A stretch of DNA of 64,000 nucleotides from contig JADGRA010000023.1 of assembly GCA_017881265.1 (NCBI GenBank), positions 1-64,000 of the forward strand, written 5' to 3'. The notes beneath the pieces are model-generated. The model saw only the letters and a list, made by a program, of their open reading frames with translations, ran no database searches and was not told where the DNA came from. The translations under genes were made by a program, and so were the position numbers. The stretch comes from Myxococcaceae bacterium (lineage in GTDB: Bacteria; Myxococcota; Myxococcia; Myxococcales; Myxococcaceae). Of the stretch, positions 18,004 through 28,202 are shown piece after piece. Position 1 is the first letter of the stretch. Every line of letters starts with the position of its first letter.

Positions 18004-19986
18004 ATGCGAATGGCTTCGACCCGCGCGGTCTTCGTGGCGTTACTCGTGATTGGGATTGCCGGCTGTCCCGGTGGCGGCAACCCGGCACCGACCATTGTGA
18101 GCTTCACATGCACGTCCCCGCTTCCGTTTGGCGGCGGCCCTGTGACGCTGGCTTGGAACGTGAACGGAGCAGTCACTGTCTCCATCGACAACAACGTTGG
18201 CGTGGTGAATCCACCAACGTCGGGGAGCACTTCTGTCAACGTGACAGGGTCCACCACCTTCACGCTGACGGCGACTGGCAGTACCGGCAGCAGCAACAGG
18301 GCTACAAAGGAGTGCCTCGTGGTGGTGAACGCCCTCACCATCAGCAGCTTCACCGCGACGCCGTCGATCCTCCCCGTTGGAGGCGGCCCTGTAACGCTCG
18401 CTTGGAACGTCAAGGCTGCAACCAGTCTCTCCATCGACAACGGGGTGGGACAGGTGACGCCAGTCGATGTTGGTAGCAAGGTAGTTCAGGTCACAACCAC
18501 CACCACGTTTATGCTGACAGCAACGAATGCGAACGGGAGCAGCACCGCGACCGTAGGAGTAACGGTGCCCAAGACGCCGCCTGTTATCAATAGCTTCACA
18601 GCCACGCCGTCCAGTCTGCCCACCGGGGGCGGTCAGGTGAAGCTTGCTTGGGATGTGACTGGTGCAAACAGTCTTTCCATCGACCAGAACGTCGGCTCAG
18701 TTTCCCCCAACATCGGCTCCATCACAGTTCTCGTCTCAACCACCACCACGTTCACTCTGACCGCCACCGACCCCTACGGGATGAGCACTGCAACCGCGCT
18801 AGTCACCGTAACAGTGGGCCAGGCGATCGAAACCGTAAACGGGACCGTGGTCGACGAAAATGGCCAGCCCATTGCCGGCGAGACGGTGCTCATAGTGAGC
18901 GACGGGGGCACTGTAACAGCCGTGACGGATGGCGATGGCGGCTTCACCGTGCCGAACGTCCAGCCGCCGTACAACGCGACGGTCATCGAAACCGCTCAGG
19001 CCGTCCAGTACCAGGGCCTCACGCGTACAGACCCTTCGTTGTCTGCATTCGTTTTCCTTCCTTCGAATCGCACCGCTACGTTGTCGGGCACGTTCACCGG
19101 CAGCGGCGTTTTCCCCGAGCCTTCTGGGTATTCAACCGGTTTTCTGTTTGTCTCCCCACAAGCCATCAAGAACCTCTTTGATCATCCGACTGGAAGCTAT
19201 TCGTCGACGGTGACGTGGCCCGGACCGACCAGCACGACGGGTACTGTGTACGCCCTCCAGAAGCACACCGACGCCGGTCTACCGACGGACTACCCAGGCT
19301 ACGGCTCTTTAAGCGGAGTCGTGCTTCAGGACACCGGGACTCTTACCGGCCAGAACGTGCCCTTGAGCCCAGTGACGAGCGGCTTGGTCTCAGGCTCAGT
19401 CGTCAGCGTACCAAGCGGCTACACCTTGGTCGTCAAGTCGATGTCGATCGAAGTGACGTCAGGGGTCACAATGAGTCTGCTCATTGACGGCAGCCCGAGC
19501 GCCACGTTTTCCTACGTCGCCCCGTCTATTGCGAATACGCAGATCTTCATTTCAGCCACCGCGACAAGCGCAGCAGGTGAGGTCAGCGAAATCCTGCAGG
19601 CAGGCCTAGCAGCGAACGTCCCTAACGTTACGCTCGCCATCCCGGCCGCACCAGTGCTCAGTTCTCCGTCGAATGCGGCGACAGGCGTAACGGGAACGAC
19701 TGCATTCTCGTGGACGCCATTCCCGAGCGGGATTCACGAGTTTGTTGCATATCCGCAGTCGGGCCAGACTGGACCAACTTTTTACGTAGTAACGGCCGCC
19801 ACAACGGTTGACCTAGCGGACGCTGGGCTCCCGCTGCCCTCGACTACCGGTTACAACTGGTATGTGGTTGGTTTGTCTCCCGTGACTACGGTCGACATTG
19901 TGGCAGCGCCCGGCGGGCTTAATCGGATTAGCTTTAATCTGAGCGACGGAGTGAGCGCGGCTCGCACGTTTACGACCGGCCCTTGA
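18004..19986 (+). CDS. Lipoprotein with three Ig-like repeats and a carboxypeptidase-regulatory-like domain
   Basis: 660 residues. A lipoprotein signal ends at IAGC (Cys21). Three tandem repeats of about 85 residues (about 27-115, 116-200, 201-285) share the pattern GGGPVTLAWNV, SLSIDNGVG, then a Thr-rich strand TTTFTLTAT, an Ig/PKD-like beta sandwich. A carboxypeptidase-regulatory-like domain follows (GTVVDENGQPIAGETV near 290). The rest is beta-rich, with a late fibronectin-like segment. It is probably anchored in the outer membrane and surface-exposed. It lies on the opposite strand between the two PqqD genes, and its composition is less GC-rich than its neighbours. A second in-frame ATG at 18010 has better spacing to the ribosome binding site. 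Confidence 0.8.
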   Translation: MRMASTRAVFVALLVIGIAGCPGGGNPAPTIVSFTCTSPLPFGGGPVTLAWNVNGAVTVSIDNNVGVVNPPTSGSTSVNVTGSTTFTLTATGSTGSSNRATKECLVVVNALTISSFTATPSILPVGGGPVTLAWNVKAATSLSIDNGVGQVTPVDVGSKVVQVTTTTTFMLTATNANGSSTATVGVTVPKTPPVINSFTATPSSLPTGGGQVKLAWDVTGANSLSIDQNVGSVSPNIGSITVLVSTTTTFTLTATDPYGMSTATALVTVTVGQAIETVNGTVVDENGQPIAGETVLIVSDGGTVTAVTDGDGGFTVPNVQPPYNATVIETAQAVQYQGLTRTDPSLSAFVFLPSNRTATLSGTFTGSGVFPEPSGYSTGFLFVSPQAIKNLFDHPTGSYSSTVTWPGPTSTTGTVYALQKHTDAGLPTDYPGYGSLSGVVLQDTGTLTGQNVPLSPVTSGLVSGSVVSVPSGYTLVVKSMSIEVTSGVTMSLLIDGSPSATFSYVAPSIANTQIFISATATSAAGEVSEILQAGLAANVPNVTLAIPAAPVLSSPSNAATGVTGTTAFSWTPFPSGIHEFVAYPQSGQTGPTFYVVTAATTVDLADAGLPLPSTTGYNWYVVGLSPVTTVDIVAAPGGLNRISFNLSDGVSAARTFTTGP

Positions 19987-20195
19987 GGTGGCGCCCGCGT
20001 GAGTTGACCGAGGAGGGCTCGCCAGCAAGCGCCTTACTGCGGAGCGGCTTGGCGCTGCTGAGAATTTCCCGTTTCGCGCTAGTATGGGCGCTGCCGATTA
20101 GAACGAGCCGAGCAACTTACCAGAAGGCGCGGCCCATGCTGTCCTCTCGGCAAAGCGATTGCGAAGCAGGAGCCAAACCTGAGAACCAACTAGCC

Positions 20196-20648
20196 TTACT
20201 GGCAAGTGCCGGGGGGCGTACAAGGGTTGCCGGAGCTGCAGCACGGTACGGTGAGACTGCAAGTCTGGCCCGACGCGATGCAGGATGATGCCGCCGCCGC
20301 TGCTCTGGGTGCCAAGACCATAAGAACGACCGGTCCGGCCAGCGCAGCGCCGACGATCATGCGCCGGGAGAGATTGACTCTCTGTACGTACCCGCCGTTC
20401 TCTAGGAGACCCGCGTCTGCGAGTTGCTTGAGGGCACCCAACACTACGTCTGGGACGACGTTGGCCTCTGCAGCGATGGCCTCCACTGGCCGCTTGCCGT
20501 CACAAAGTGCCCAGATGCGGCTGGCCGGGCCATTCAAGGAAGACGCCTGGTGCGTCTCCTCTACGTAGAGCAACGTCTCACCGTCGACTTCCTGGGAGAC
20601 GACGCCGCGACGGCGGGGCTGCGGGACGAAGTCGCGCGGAACGGACAT
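20196..20648 (-). CDS. PqqD-domain protein with Tat-like segment and six-Cys tail, copy 2
   Basis: 150 residues. Residues 1-85 are a PqqD-type domain closely related to copy 1 (SQEVDGETLLYVEETHQ, SLNGPASRIWALCDG, LKQLADAGLLENGG). Residues 94-118 are a twin-arginine-like segment (LSRRMIVGAALAG and a hydrophobic core ending in Ala-rich APRAAAAA). The tail holds Cys123, 130, 136, 137, 143 and 149 in the order C-C-CC-C-C. PqqD domains bind leader peptides for modification enzymes, so fusion to an export-type segment and a cysteine-rich tail is unusual. The gene overlaps the end of the HprK-like gene by 71 bp and is probably co-transcribed with it. Confidence 0.78.
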   Translation of the reverse strand: MSVPRDFVPQPRRRGVVSQEVDGETLLYVEETHQASSLNGPASRIWALCDGKRPVEAIAAEANVVPDVVLGALKQLADAGLLENGGYVQRVNLSRRMIVGAALAGPVVLMVLAPRAAAAASSCIASGQTCSLTVPCCSSGNPCTPPGTCQ

Positions 20649-21510
20649 GAGGAGGCAGACTAGCACCCCTTGAGGGTCCGGCCGCCAAGCGCAATAGGGT
20701 CTTGGCCGCTTCTTCCGCTGACCCGCGAACACTGCGAAACCCCTCCGCTTTGGAGACCGCCTTGGCGAGGGTCGCCAGCACCTCGGCTGGACGCTCCCTA
20801 GCGGGGACCGTGTTGCTCAAAAGGGCAAGCACCAGCTCCCCCCGGCCAAGGCGCTTGGGCCGCCAGCGGCCTCCCTTAAAATATTCTGCCAGGACAACAA
20901 GGCCTAGGGGTAGGGGCCGGTTGCCCGTTCGGACCACTGACTGGTGGACGGCGACACGGACCTTTTGGCCCCCCTTCGTCCGTACCGAGAGCGCCCGCGG
21001 GTACGGGTGGACGCGGCCCTCCGTGTCCAGAAGGGCGTACTCGTCCGAGTAGTAGGTCGCGCCTGCGTCCAGAAGCGCCCGCACCAGCGTCGTCTTGCCC
21101 GCGCCAGAAGTGCCCGGAAGCACAAGGGCTTTCCCGGACACGCCCACGACGCCGGCATGGACGAAGACGAAGGCCCGCGAGTGCTGGGCGACGAAGAGTT
21201 GCAGGTCACTCTCCAGCACGTCCAGCGCGCCCAGATGGGCCAGGCCCCGGCCAAGCGCTAGGCCGTCAGCAGTGACGACGACGCCGTCCGTGGCATGCGC
21301 CAGCACGTACCCTCGCGTCGGCCGACCCCGGCGCCCAGGTCGCCAGGTGGGCGGCATCCGCAGACGGGCCTCCTCGAGAAGCGCCGAGGCGTCAGCCTCG
21401 ACGCTGAAGCCGACGCCAAAGGCGCTGCCCCGGAATTTCAGTGGCCTTGGCACTGAGGTCGGAACACTCGCACGGGCCGACGTCGTGGGGTGAGGAGTGC
21501 GTCTTCGCAC
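20578..21510 (-). CDS. HprK-like serine kinase-fold protein
   Basis: 310 residues from a GTG start; the exact start is uncertain. A P-loop GTSGAGKT lies at 133-140 after a beta-rich N-terminal half. Further on are ATYYSDEYALLD (HprK-like metal/catalytic acids) and HPYPRALSVR. This fits the HprK-related kinases found beside PqqD-type and nucleotidyltransferase genes, as opposed to true HPr kinase, which needs a PTS operon. In lasso peptide systems such kinases phosphorylate the precursor peptide. The last 30 residues are low-complexity where the frame overlaps the PqqD gene. The start lies 21 bp after the stop of the efflux outer-membrane gene. Confidence 0.8.
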   Translation of the reverse strand: MRRRTPHPTTSARASVPTSVPRPLKFRGSAFGVGFSVEADASALLEEARLRMPPTWRPGRRGRPTRGYVLAHATDGVVVTADGLALGRGLAHLGALDVLESDLQLFVAQHSRAFVFVHAGVVGVSGKALVLPGTSGAGKTTLVRALLDAGATYYSDEYALLDTEGRVHPYPRALSVRTKGGQKVRVAVHQSVVRTGNRPLPLGLVVLAEYFKGGRWRPKRLGRGELVLALLSNTVPARERPAEVLATLAKAVSKAEGFRSVRGSAEEAAKTLLRLAAGPSRGASLPPHVRSARLRPAAPPSRRRLPGSRR

Positions 21511-21531
21511 TGGCCAGGCAGGGGTTCGCCG

Positions 21532-23013
21532 TCACTTCGCCGCGGGCACAGCGGGATTGCTGCCCGCCGGGCTGGCCGTGGCCTCGGTCTTCGGCACCTG
21601 CCATCCGCCGCCCAGGGCTCGGTACAGGCTGATGAGGGCCAGGTACCGCTGGGCCCGAACGGCGGCCAGGTTGAGCTGGGCGGGGAAGAGGTTGTTCTGG
21701 TTGGTGGTGACCTCCAGGTAGCTGGACACGCCGCCTTCGAAACGGTCGATGGCCAGGTCGACTGCCTCGACCAGGCTGTTCACCTGGGACTCGCGCTGCT
21801 GAAGGACGGGCCCCAGGGCGGAGGTGTCGTTGAGAGAGCTAGCCACCTCCTGAAAGGCGTTGAGGACGCTCCGTTCATAGAACGCCTCGGACTGGAGCCA
21901 GCTCGCCCAGGCCGCGTCGTACTGACCTTTCAGCTGTGCACCCTGAAAAATGGGCGCCAGCCAGCTGGCGGTGCCTCCGACGGACCACACGAAGGAGGGA
22001 CCGGTGAAGAGCTTCGTCAAGTCTGGCGAGGCCAACCCCAGAATTCCGGTGAGGCTGATGGACGGGTAGAAGTTCGCCTGCGCCACGCCAACGAGGGCGT
22101 TGGCGGCGATGAGTTGCTCCTCGGCCTGGTGAACGTCCGGGCGCCGCTCGAGCAGCGAGGAGGGAAGGCCTGGGGGAATGGTTGGGGGTACGACAAACTG
22201 CAGGAGCGTCCGCCCGCGGGGAATGGGCCCTGGCGGCCGCCCCAGCAGGAAGGAAATATGGTTCTCCTGGTCGGTAATCTGTCGCTGCAGGTCGAAGGCC
22301 GTCGCCTGGGCGTCGTTCACTTGGGCCTGGCCGGTCGCGACCTCCAGCTTGGAGCCGGTCCCCCCCTCCAGCCGCGCGGTGTAGAGCTCGAGCGTCTTCT
22401 CGAAGTTCTTCACCGTGGCGTTGGAAATCTCGAGCTGCGAGTCCAGCTGGCGGAGCAGCACATAGGAAGAGGCCACATCGGCGATGAGGCTGACGATGAC
22501 GCCCCGCCGCCCATCCTCCGTGGCGAGGAACTGGGCGACGGCGGCCTCCGTGCCGCGGCGGAATTTGCCCCAGAAGTCGATTTCCCAGCTGAAGGAGGCG
22601 CCGACATTGAATTGCGCGCCAATCGGCTGCGGCGTCGTCGAGCCCAAGGTGGGGGTGGTTTGCCCAGGGATGAAGCTGCCCCGGCTGTAGTTGGCCCCCA
22701 GCCCCACCCCCACCGCCGGGTAAGCCTGGGCGGCGGAGATTCCTGCCTGGGCGCGCGCCTGCTCCACGCGTGCCGCAGCAATGCGCATGTCGGGGTTGTT
22801 CTGAAGCGCCTGGACGATGAGGTCCCGCAGCGCGTCGTCCTCGAAGAGCTCCCACCAGGGCAGGTCGGCGAAGGACTGCGCATCCGCCGGCTTCACCTGG
22901 TCCCGGAAAGCCTCAGTCATCGGCACCGGCGGACGCTGGTAATTCGGTCCGACGGTGCAGCCCACCAAAAGGGCGAGCAGCAGGACGGGGACCCGGGGCG
23001 TGCGCCGCCTCAT
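21532..23013 (-). CDS. RND efflux outer membrane factor (OprM/TolC family lipoprotein)
   Basis: 493 residues. A lipoprotein signal ends at LLVGC (Cys near 19), followed by TVGPNYQRP, the typical opening of NodT/OprM-family channels. Two OEP repeats (about 60-250 and 265-460) supply the helical barrel. The ATG overlaps the stop of the RND permease gene (ATGA), so it is translated with the pump. It forms the outer-membrane exit duct of a tripartite efflux system. The C-terminus is Ala/Pro-rich and probably periplasmic. Confidence 0.93.
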   Translation of the reverse strand: MRRRTPRVPVLLLALLVGCTVGPNYQRPPVPMTEAFRDQVKPADAQSFADLPWWELFEDDALRDLIVQALQNNPDMRIAAARVEQARAQAGISAAQAYPAVGVGLGANYSRGSFIPGQTTPTLGSTTPQPIGAQFNVGASFSWEIDFWGKFRRGTEAAVAQFLATEDGRRGVIVSLIADVASSYVLLRQLDSQLEISNATVKNFEKTLELYTARLEGGTGSKLEVATGQAQVNDAQATAFDLQRQITDQENHISFLLGRPPGPIPRGRTLLQFVVPPTIPPGLPSSLLERRPDVHQAEEQLIAANALVGVAQANFYPSISLTGILGLASPDLTKLFTGPSFVWSVGGTASWLAPIFQGAQLKGQYDAAWASWLQSEAFYERSVLNAFQEVASSLNDTSALGPVLQQRESQVNSLVEAVDLAIDRFEGGVSSYLEVTTNQNNLFPAQLNLAAVRAQRYLALISLYRALGGGWQVPKTEATASPAGSNPAVPAAK

Positions 23014-26000
23014 GGGTGACCTCCCGCACCCTCCGGCGGGGCGACCGGGGACGCGACGCCAGGCTTGTTGGCAGCGTCCTTGTGACCGGTGATTTTCTCG
23101 AAGAAGACGAAGAGCGCGGGCACGAGAAAAATGGCGATGCCGGTGGCGGCCAGCATCCCCATGATGACGACCGTCCCCAGAATTTTTCGGGAGTTGCCTC
23201 CGGCGCCGGCAGCAAGCCACAAGGGGACGCAGCCGAGGATGAAGGCGAAGGACGTCATGAGGATGGGCCTGAGCCTCAGCTTGGCGCCGGCCAGGGCAGC
23301 GTCCACGAGGGGCCGGCCCTTCTCGAGCTCAGCCTTGGCGAACTCCACGATGAGAATCGCGTTCTTTGCCGCCAGGCCGATGAGCATGATGAGCCCAATC
23401 TGCCCGTAGACGTCGAAGTCGAACCTCCGCATCACGAGGCCGGCGAAGGCACCCAGGATGGCGACGGGCGTCGACAAAAGCACGCTGAAGGGAAGCGACC
23501 AGCTCTCATACAGCGCGGCGAGGATGAGGAAGACGAAGACCAGGCTGAGGACGAAGACCTGCGTCGCCCCGCCCTCGGCCGCCTTCTCCTGGTACGACAT
23601 GTTAGTCCAGGCGATGCCCATACCGGCAGGGAGGACCTCCTTCGCCGTCTCCTCGACGGCCTTCATCACCTGTCCCGAGCTGAAGCCTGGCCTGGCGCTG
23701 CCGAGGAGCTCAGCTGACCGGAAGAGGTTGAAGCGCACCGTGAACTGTGGGCCGCTGATGTTCTCGATGCTGACGAGGGTGGACAGTGGCACCATCTCGC
23801 CCGTGTTGTTGCGGACGTAGAAGCCCTCCAGGTCGCTGGGTTTGAGGCGGTAGTGTGCTTCGGCCTGCATGTAGACGTTCCAGGTTCGCCCGAAGCGGTT
23901 GAACTGGTTGATGTACATGCCGCCGAGAAACGTTTGCAGCGTGTCGTAGACGGCGTTCAGCGGGATCCCCTGTTTGAGGACCTTGTCCTTGTCCACGTTG
24001 ACGAAGAGTTGCGGCACGGCCGGGGCGAAGTTGGGAAGGACGCCTCCAACCTCCGGTCGCTTGTTCAGTGCTTGCACCAGCTTGGCGACATTCTCAGTCA
24101 GGAACTGCTGGCTCCCGCCAGAGCGGTCCTGCACCATGACGTCGAAGCCGCCGGCGGTCCCGATGCCGGGAATGGCAGGCGGAGGGAACGCCACCACGCG
24201 CGCCTCGGGGATGGCGGCAAACGCGGCGTTGAGGTGGCGCAAGATGCCGTCGGCGCTCTCCTCTGGCGTCTCCCGTTCCGACCAGTTCTTGAAGGAGACG
24301 AAGGCCGTGCCGACGTAGCTCGCCGAGTTGGCGGCGAGCATGTTGAGGCCGTTGATGACGTTGTAGCTGCGGACGCCCGGTGTCTGCTTGAGAATCTCCT
24401 CAATCTTCTTCCCGACCTCCCGGGTGCGCTGCAGCGACGCCGCGTTGGGAAGCTGGAAGGAAACCACGGCGTAGCCCTGGTCTTCCTGAGGCACGAAGCC
24501 CCCCGGCAGTCGGCCGCCGACCAGGCCGTCCACCACGCCCACGCCGACAAGAAAGGCGAGCGGGAGCACCATTTTGCGGATGAGGCCGCCCGACAGCTTT
24601 CCGTAGCCGTCCGTGACGCGGTCGAACCACCGGTTGAAGCGGTCGCCGAGCCGCCCCAGCAGGCCCTTCTGGGCCTTCTTGGGGCGCAGCAGCATCGCGC
24701 TCAGGGCCGGACTCAGCGTCAGGGCGTTGAAGGCGGAGATGAGGACGGAGACGGCGATGGTGACTGCAAACTGCTGGTACAGCCGGCCGGTGATGCCGGC
24801 CAGGAAGACGGTGGGGATGAAGACCGCCGCGAGGATGAGGGCGATGCCGATGACGGGCGCCTGCACCTCCTCCATCGCCTTGAAGGTCGCGTCCTTGGGC
24901 GTCATCCCCTTCGCGATGTGGTGCTCGACGGCCTCCACCACCACAATCGCGTCGTCCACCACCAGGCCGATGGCCAGCACCAGCCCGAGGAGCGATAGGG
25001 TATTCACCGTGAAGCCGAGGAGAGGGAAGACGGCGAAGGTCCCCACCAGCGACACCGGCACGGCAATCATCGGGATGAGGGTGGCTCGCCACGACTGCAG
25101 GAAGATGAAGACGACGATGATGACGAGAATCATCGCTTCGTAGAGCGTCTTGATGATGTCGTGCATGCCCTCGCTGATTTGAAGCGTCGTATCCAGCGAG
25201 ACCTCGTAGGCCATGCCGGGCGGGAACTTGTCCTTGAGCTGGGCGAAGGTCTTCTCCACGCCGGCTACGACTTCGAGGGCATTGGACCCTGGCGCCTGCT
25301 GGACTGCGATGACACCGGCCGGCTGGCCGTTGTAGCGGCCCTCCTGCGAATAGATGAGGGCCCCGAGCTCGATGCGGGAAACGTCCTTGAGCCGGACGGT
25401 CGAGCCGTCGGGATTCAGCCGGACGATGACGTTGCCGAAGTCCTCCGCCGTCACCAGGCGTCCCGGGGCGCGGACGGTGTAGGTGAACTGCTGCCCGGGT
25501 GGAGCGGGCTCCGCGCCCACCTGGCCAGAGGGGTTGACGACGTTCTGCCGCTTCACGGCGTCCGCGAGGTCGTTCACCGTGAGGTTGAGCCGGGTGAGCA
25601 AATCCGGGTTCACCCAGATGCGCATCGCGTAGTTGGACGAGCCGTACAGGACGACGTTGCCCACGCCCGGGATGCGCTTAAGCGCATCGACGATGTTGAT
25701 GGTGGCGTAGTTGCCGAGGAAGGTCTGGTCGTAGCGGTTGTCGGGCGAGAAAAGCGAGACGATGATGAGCGGAAAGGAATACGAGGGCTGGATGGTGACG
25801 CCGTTGTTCAGCACCGACTGCGGCAGGCTGGACTGTGCCTGCGAGTAGCGGTTTTGGCTGAGGACGTTGTCGGTGTCGATGTCGGAGCCCACCGCGAATG
25901 TGACGACCATCGTCATCGTCCCGTCGCTGCCGTTGGTGGACTGCAGGTACAGCATGTTCTGAACGCCGTTCATCTGCTGCTCGATGGGCGTCGCGACCGA

Positions 26001-26177
26001 CTGCTCAACCGTGATGGCATCGGCGCCGGTGTACGTCGTCGTCAGCTGAATCTGCGGCGGGACGATGTTTGGAAACAGGGCGATGGGTAGCTTGGTCAAC
26101 GCCACCACGCCGGCAATGACCGTGATGATGGCGATGACAATCGCCACAATCGGCCGCCGGATGAAGAATGCAGACAT
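23010..26177 (-). CDS. RND multidrug efflux permease (HAE1/AcrB family)
   Basis: 1055 residues, the usual length for AcrB-type pumps. It begins with [20 protein letters not shown] (TM1). The proton-relay pair Asp408-Asp409 sits in [17 protein letters not shown] (TM4). Periplasmic loops carry the porter and docking domains (for example [13 protein letters not shown]), and the second half repeats the fold. HAE1 pumps export hydrophobic compounds with proton influx. It is sandwiched between the membrane fusion gene (30 bp) and outer membrane factor gene (4-bp overlap). Confidence 0.96.
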   Translation of the reverse strand: MSAFFIRRPIVAIVIAIITVIAGVVALTKLPIALFPNIVPPQIQLTTTYTGADAITVEQSVATPIEQQMNGVQNMLYLQSTNGSDGTMTMVVTFAVGSDIDTDNVLSQNRYSQAQSSLPQSVLNNGVTIQPSYSFPLIIVSLFSPDNRYDQTFLGNYATINIVDALKRIPGVGNVVLYGSSNYAMRIWVNPDLLTRLNLTVNDLADAVKRQNVVNPSGQVGAEPAPPGQQFTYTVRAPGRLVTAEDFGNVIVRLNPDGSTVRLKDVSRIELGALIYSQEGRYNGQPAGVIAVQQAPGSNALEVVAGVEKTFAQLKDKFPPGMAYEVSLDTTLQISEGMHDIIKTLYEAMILVIIVVFIFLQSWRATLIPMIAVPVSLVGTFAVFPLLGFTVNTLSLLGLVLAIGLVVDDAIVVVEAVEHHIAKGMTPKDATFKAMEEVQAPVIGIALILAAVFIPTVFLAGITGRLYQQFAVTIAVSVLISAFNALTLSPALSAMLLRPKKAQKGLLGRLGDRFNRWFDRVTDGYGKLSGGLIRKMVLPLAFLVGVGVVDGLVGGRLPGGFVPQEDQGYAVVSFQLPNAASLQRTREVGKKIEEILKQTPGVRSYNVINGLNMLAANSASYVGTAFVSFKNWSERETPEESADGILRHLNAAFAAIPEARVVAFPPPAIPGIGTAGGFDVMVQDRSGGSQQFLTENVAKLVQALNKRPEVGGVLPNFAPAVPQLFVNVDKDKVLKQGIPLNAVYDTLQTFLGGMYINQFNRFGRTWNVYMQAEAHYRLKPSDLEGFYVRNNTGEMVPLSTLVSIENISGPQFTVRFNLFRSAELLGSARPGFSSGQVMKAVEETAKEVLPAGMGIAWTNMSYQEKAAEGGATQVFVLSLVFVFLILAALYESWSLPFSVLLSTPVAILGAFAGLVMRRFDFDVYGQIGLIMLIGLAAKNAILIVEFAKAELEKGRPLVDAALAGAKLRLRPILMTSFAFILGCVPLWLAAGAGGNSRKILGTVVIMGMLAATGIAIFLVPALFVFFEKITGHKDAANKPGVASPVAPPEGAGGHP

Positions 26178-26207
26178 GGTGTGGAGTCTCGCCTCGGGCG
26201 CCCGGAG

Positions 26208-27389
26208 CTAGCGAGGCGCCTCTGCCTGCGGGGTGGGAGCGGGCTCCGGCTTGACCTGCATGCCGTCAGTGACCTTCTGGAGTCCTTCCACAATCACCCG
26301 CTCGCCAGCGTTGAGGCCGGACGTCACAATCCACCGCGTCCCGACGCGCGATCCGACCTCCACCTGTCGGAGCTGCACCTTGTCGTCCGGGCTGACGACG
26401 GCAACCGAGTAGGCCCCTTGCACCTCGCTCACCGCGGCCTGCGGAACGAGTAACTTGCTCCCGGCCTCCCCTGGCAGGGTGCCGCGGACGCGGGCGTACT
26501 GCCCGGGCCGAAGCAGCGCAGTGGGGTTGGGAAAGACCGCTTCCACCTGGATGGTGCCGGTGGTGGTCTGCACCTGGCGCTGCACGGCGATGACGAAGCC
26601 CCGGTACGGGTAGGTGCTGTTGTCGGCGAGGATGAGCTGCAGTCCACCGGTCCCCCCGTCCAGCATGTCGGCAAGACGCCTGTTCATCTCAGTCGGGTTA
26701 CGCTGCTCAATCATCTGGCGGACGAGTGGCGCCTGGCGGAGGTACTCGGCCTCCGACACGCTGAAGATGACTTTCGCGGGTTCCACCTGGGACACGGTGG
26801 TGAGAAGCGTGGGCACGCCCTGCCCCACCAGCCCGCCGATGTTGACCTGCGCCGTCCCGGCGATGCCCTCTACGGGAGAGGTGATGCGCGTGTAGCCGAG
26901 GTTGAGCTTGGCCTGCTCCAGGGCGGCCTTGGCCGACTCCACCTGGCCCGTCGCGGCTTGCTGGCCGGCGAGGGCATTGTCCAGGTCCTGCTGGCTGACG
27001 GCCTGCTTTGCGGCCAGCGGCCGGTAGCGCTGGACAGTGACGTTGGCGCGGCTCAGCAGCGCTTGTGCCTGGGCCAGCTCCCCTTGTGCCTGAAGTACCT
27101 GGGATTGGTACTGGGCCGGGTCGATGGTGAAGAGCAGCGTGCCGGCCTTGACGTAGGCGCCATCCTTGTAGTCCTGGGACTTGAGGAAGCCGGCGACGCG
27201 CGCGCGTATGTCCACGTTGAGGTAGCCGTTCACCGTCCCGACGAATTCCGAGTAGACGGAGACGTCCTCCTTCACCGCCGGCGCCACCAGGACGGTGGGC
27301 GGCGGCGGGGGCGGCGGCTTCTTCTCGGCGCAGCCGAGGGCCAGGAGGCCCGCGACGAGCCATGCTTCACACCGCTGCCGACGGCGCAT
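26208..27389 (-). CDS. RND efflux periplasmic adaptor (AcrA family lipoprotein)
   Basis: 393 residues. The lipobox is ALGC (Cys20), followed by a proline run. Then come a barrel-sandwich/lipoyl half (GYLNVDIRARVAGFL), an alpha-hairpin (about 90-165), the second lipoyl half (TRITSPVEGIAGTAQV), a beta-barrel domain and a membrane-proximal domain. It bridges the permease and outer membrane factor. The ATG at 27389 has an AGGAGGG ribosome binding site; the frame stays open upstream but that extension is not protein-like. It is the first gene of the efflux operon. The 176 bp upstream, after the OPX gene, may hold its promoter. Confidence 0.95.
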   Translation of the reverse strand: MRRRQRCEAWLVAGLLALGCAEKKPPPPPPPTVLVAPAVKEDVSVYSEFVGTVNGYLNVDIRARVAGFLKSQDYKDGAYVKAGTLLFTIDPAQYQSQVLQAQGELAQAQALLSRANVTVQRYRPLAAKQAVSQQDLDNALAGQQAATGQVESAKAALEQAKLNLGYTRITSPVEGIAGTAQVNIGGLVGQGVPTLLTTVSQVEPAKVIFSVSEAEYLRQAPLVRQMIEQRNPTEMNRRLADMLDGGTGGLQLILADNSTYPYRGFVIAVQRQVQTTTGTIQVEAVFPNPTALLRPGQYARVRGTLPGEAGSKLLVPQAAVSEVQGAYSVAVVSPDDKVQLRQVEVGSRVGTRWIVTSGLNAGERVIVEGLQKVTDGMQVKPEPAPTPQAEAPR

Positions 27390-27565
27390 TTCACCCTCCT
27401 GACGCACGCCAGCCACCCGCACGCATGGCTGGCCAGCCGCGGCATACTCCATCTTTCGATGGGGGTTGGCTACCGAGGAAGCACGCCTGCGCATCCCTCA
27501 GCGCCGCGTAGCCTTTATTACGTGGTGCATGCGAGACGTCTGTGCTTGGTGAACGGCCCGGCAGG

Positions 27566-28201
27566 CTAGAAGAGACTCTCCGGGACAAACACAATATCCC
27601 CGGGCAGCAGCTTCAAGTTCTTCTCGCGCCCGGTGCCGATGTCCGCCACCCGCACGCGGATTTTCGTCTCCTTGCCATTCACCAGCCGCGTCACCGCCAC
27701 GTCGTTCTTGCTCGCCAGTTTGCCGAAGCCTCCGGCGACGGTGATGGCCTGGATGATGGACATGTCCTCGTCGTAGGGAAACGTGCCGGGCTTCTGCACT
27801 TCACCGAAGACAAAAATCTTCTTGCTGTTGTACTCGCGGACCAGCACCGACACCTGGGGCCGCTTGAGGTACTTCTCCCCCAGGCACTTGGTGAGCAGGT
27901 CCGCCGTCCCGCTGCCGTTGAGGCCTTCCACCTTCACCTTGCCGCACAGCGGGAAGTCGATGGTGCCGCCCGGGCTGACCCGGTAGGGGCCGGACAGGTC
28001 CGCCTCCTCGAAGACCCGCACCTCCAGAAGGTCCCCGGCCCCGAGCGTGCTGGAACTGGGTGCCACCCCCTGGGGGGCCGGCATGTCCGAGGCGTTGGTG
28101 GTGGGGACGCTGCCGCCGTGCGGGCCGACGCAGGCCGACGCACAAAGTAGCAGCAACAGCGAGGGAAGACGGGGGCGGGACGTCACGCGGGTAAGCACCA
28201 C
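27566..28201 (-). CDS. Short polysaccharide-export (OPX/Wza-type) lipoprotein
   Basis: 211 residues from a GTG start. A signal peptide leads to ASAC (Cys24). The Poly_export (PES) domain spans about 53-125 ([29 protein letters not shown]), and one SLBB domain about 126-208 ([31 protein letters not shown]). The protein stops there, lacking the C-terminal amphipathic helix that lets E. coli Wza cross the outer membrane. In M. xanthus, short OPX proteins of this size are completed by a separate Wzp beta-barrel. Here the start lies one base pair after the stop of a beta-barrel gene, which fits that pairing. Confidence 0.88.
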   Translation of the reverse strand: MVLTRVTSRPRLPSLLLLLCASACVGPHGGSVPTTNASDMPAPQGVAPSSSTLGAGDLLEVRVFEEADLSGPYRVSPGGTIDFPLCGKVKVEGLNGSGTADLLTKCLGEKYLKRPQVSVLVREYNSKKIFVFGEVQKPGTFPYDEDMSIIQAITVAGGFGKLASKNDVAVTRLVNGKETKIRVRVADIGTGREKNLKLLPGDIVFVPESLF

Positions 28202-28202
28202 T

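Noticed and set aside
18100-18800. Possible CRISPR or tandem DNA repeat
   Set aside because: The periodicity is at protein level (Ig-like domains of about 85 residues); the DNA repeats are diverged, with no uniform short repeat and spacer pattern.
20578-21510. True HPr kinase/phosphorylase of the PTS
   Set aside because: No HPr or PTS gene is near, and the PqqD and nucleotidyltransferase neighbours point to the peptide-associated HprK-like group.
21490-23019. A plus-strand frame of about 500 codons opposite the efflux outer membrane factor
   Set aside because: It is antisense to a well-supported OprM-family gene.
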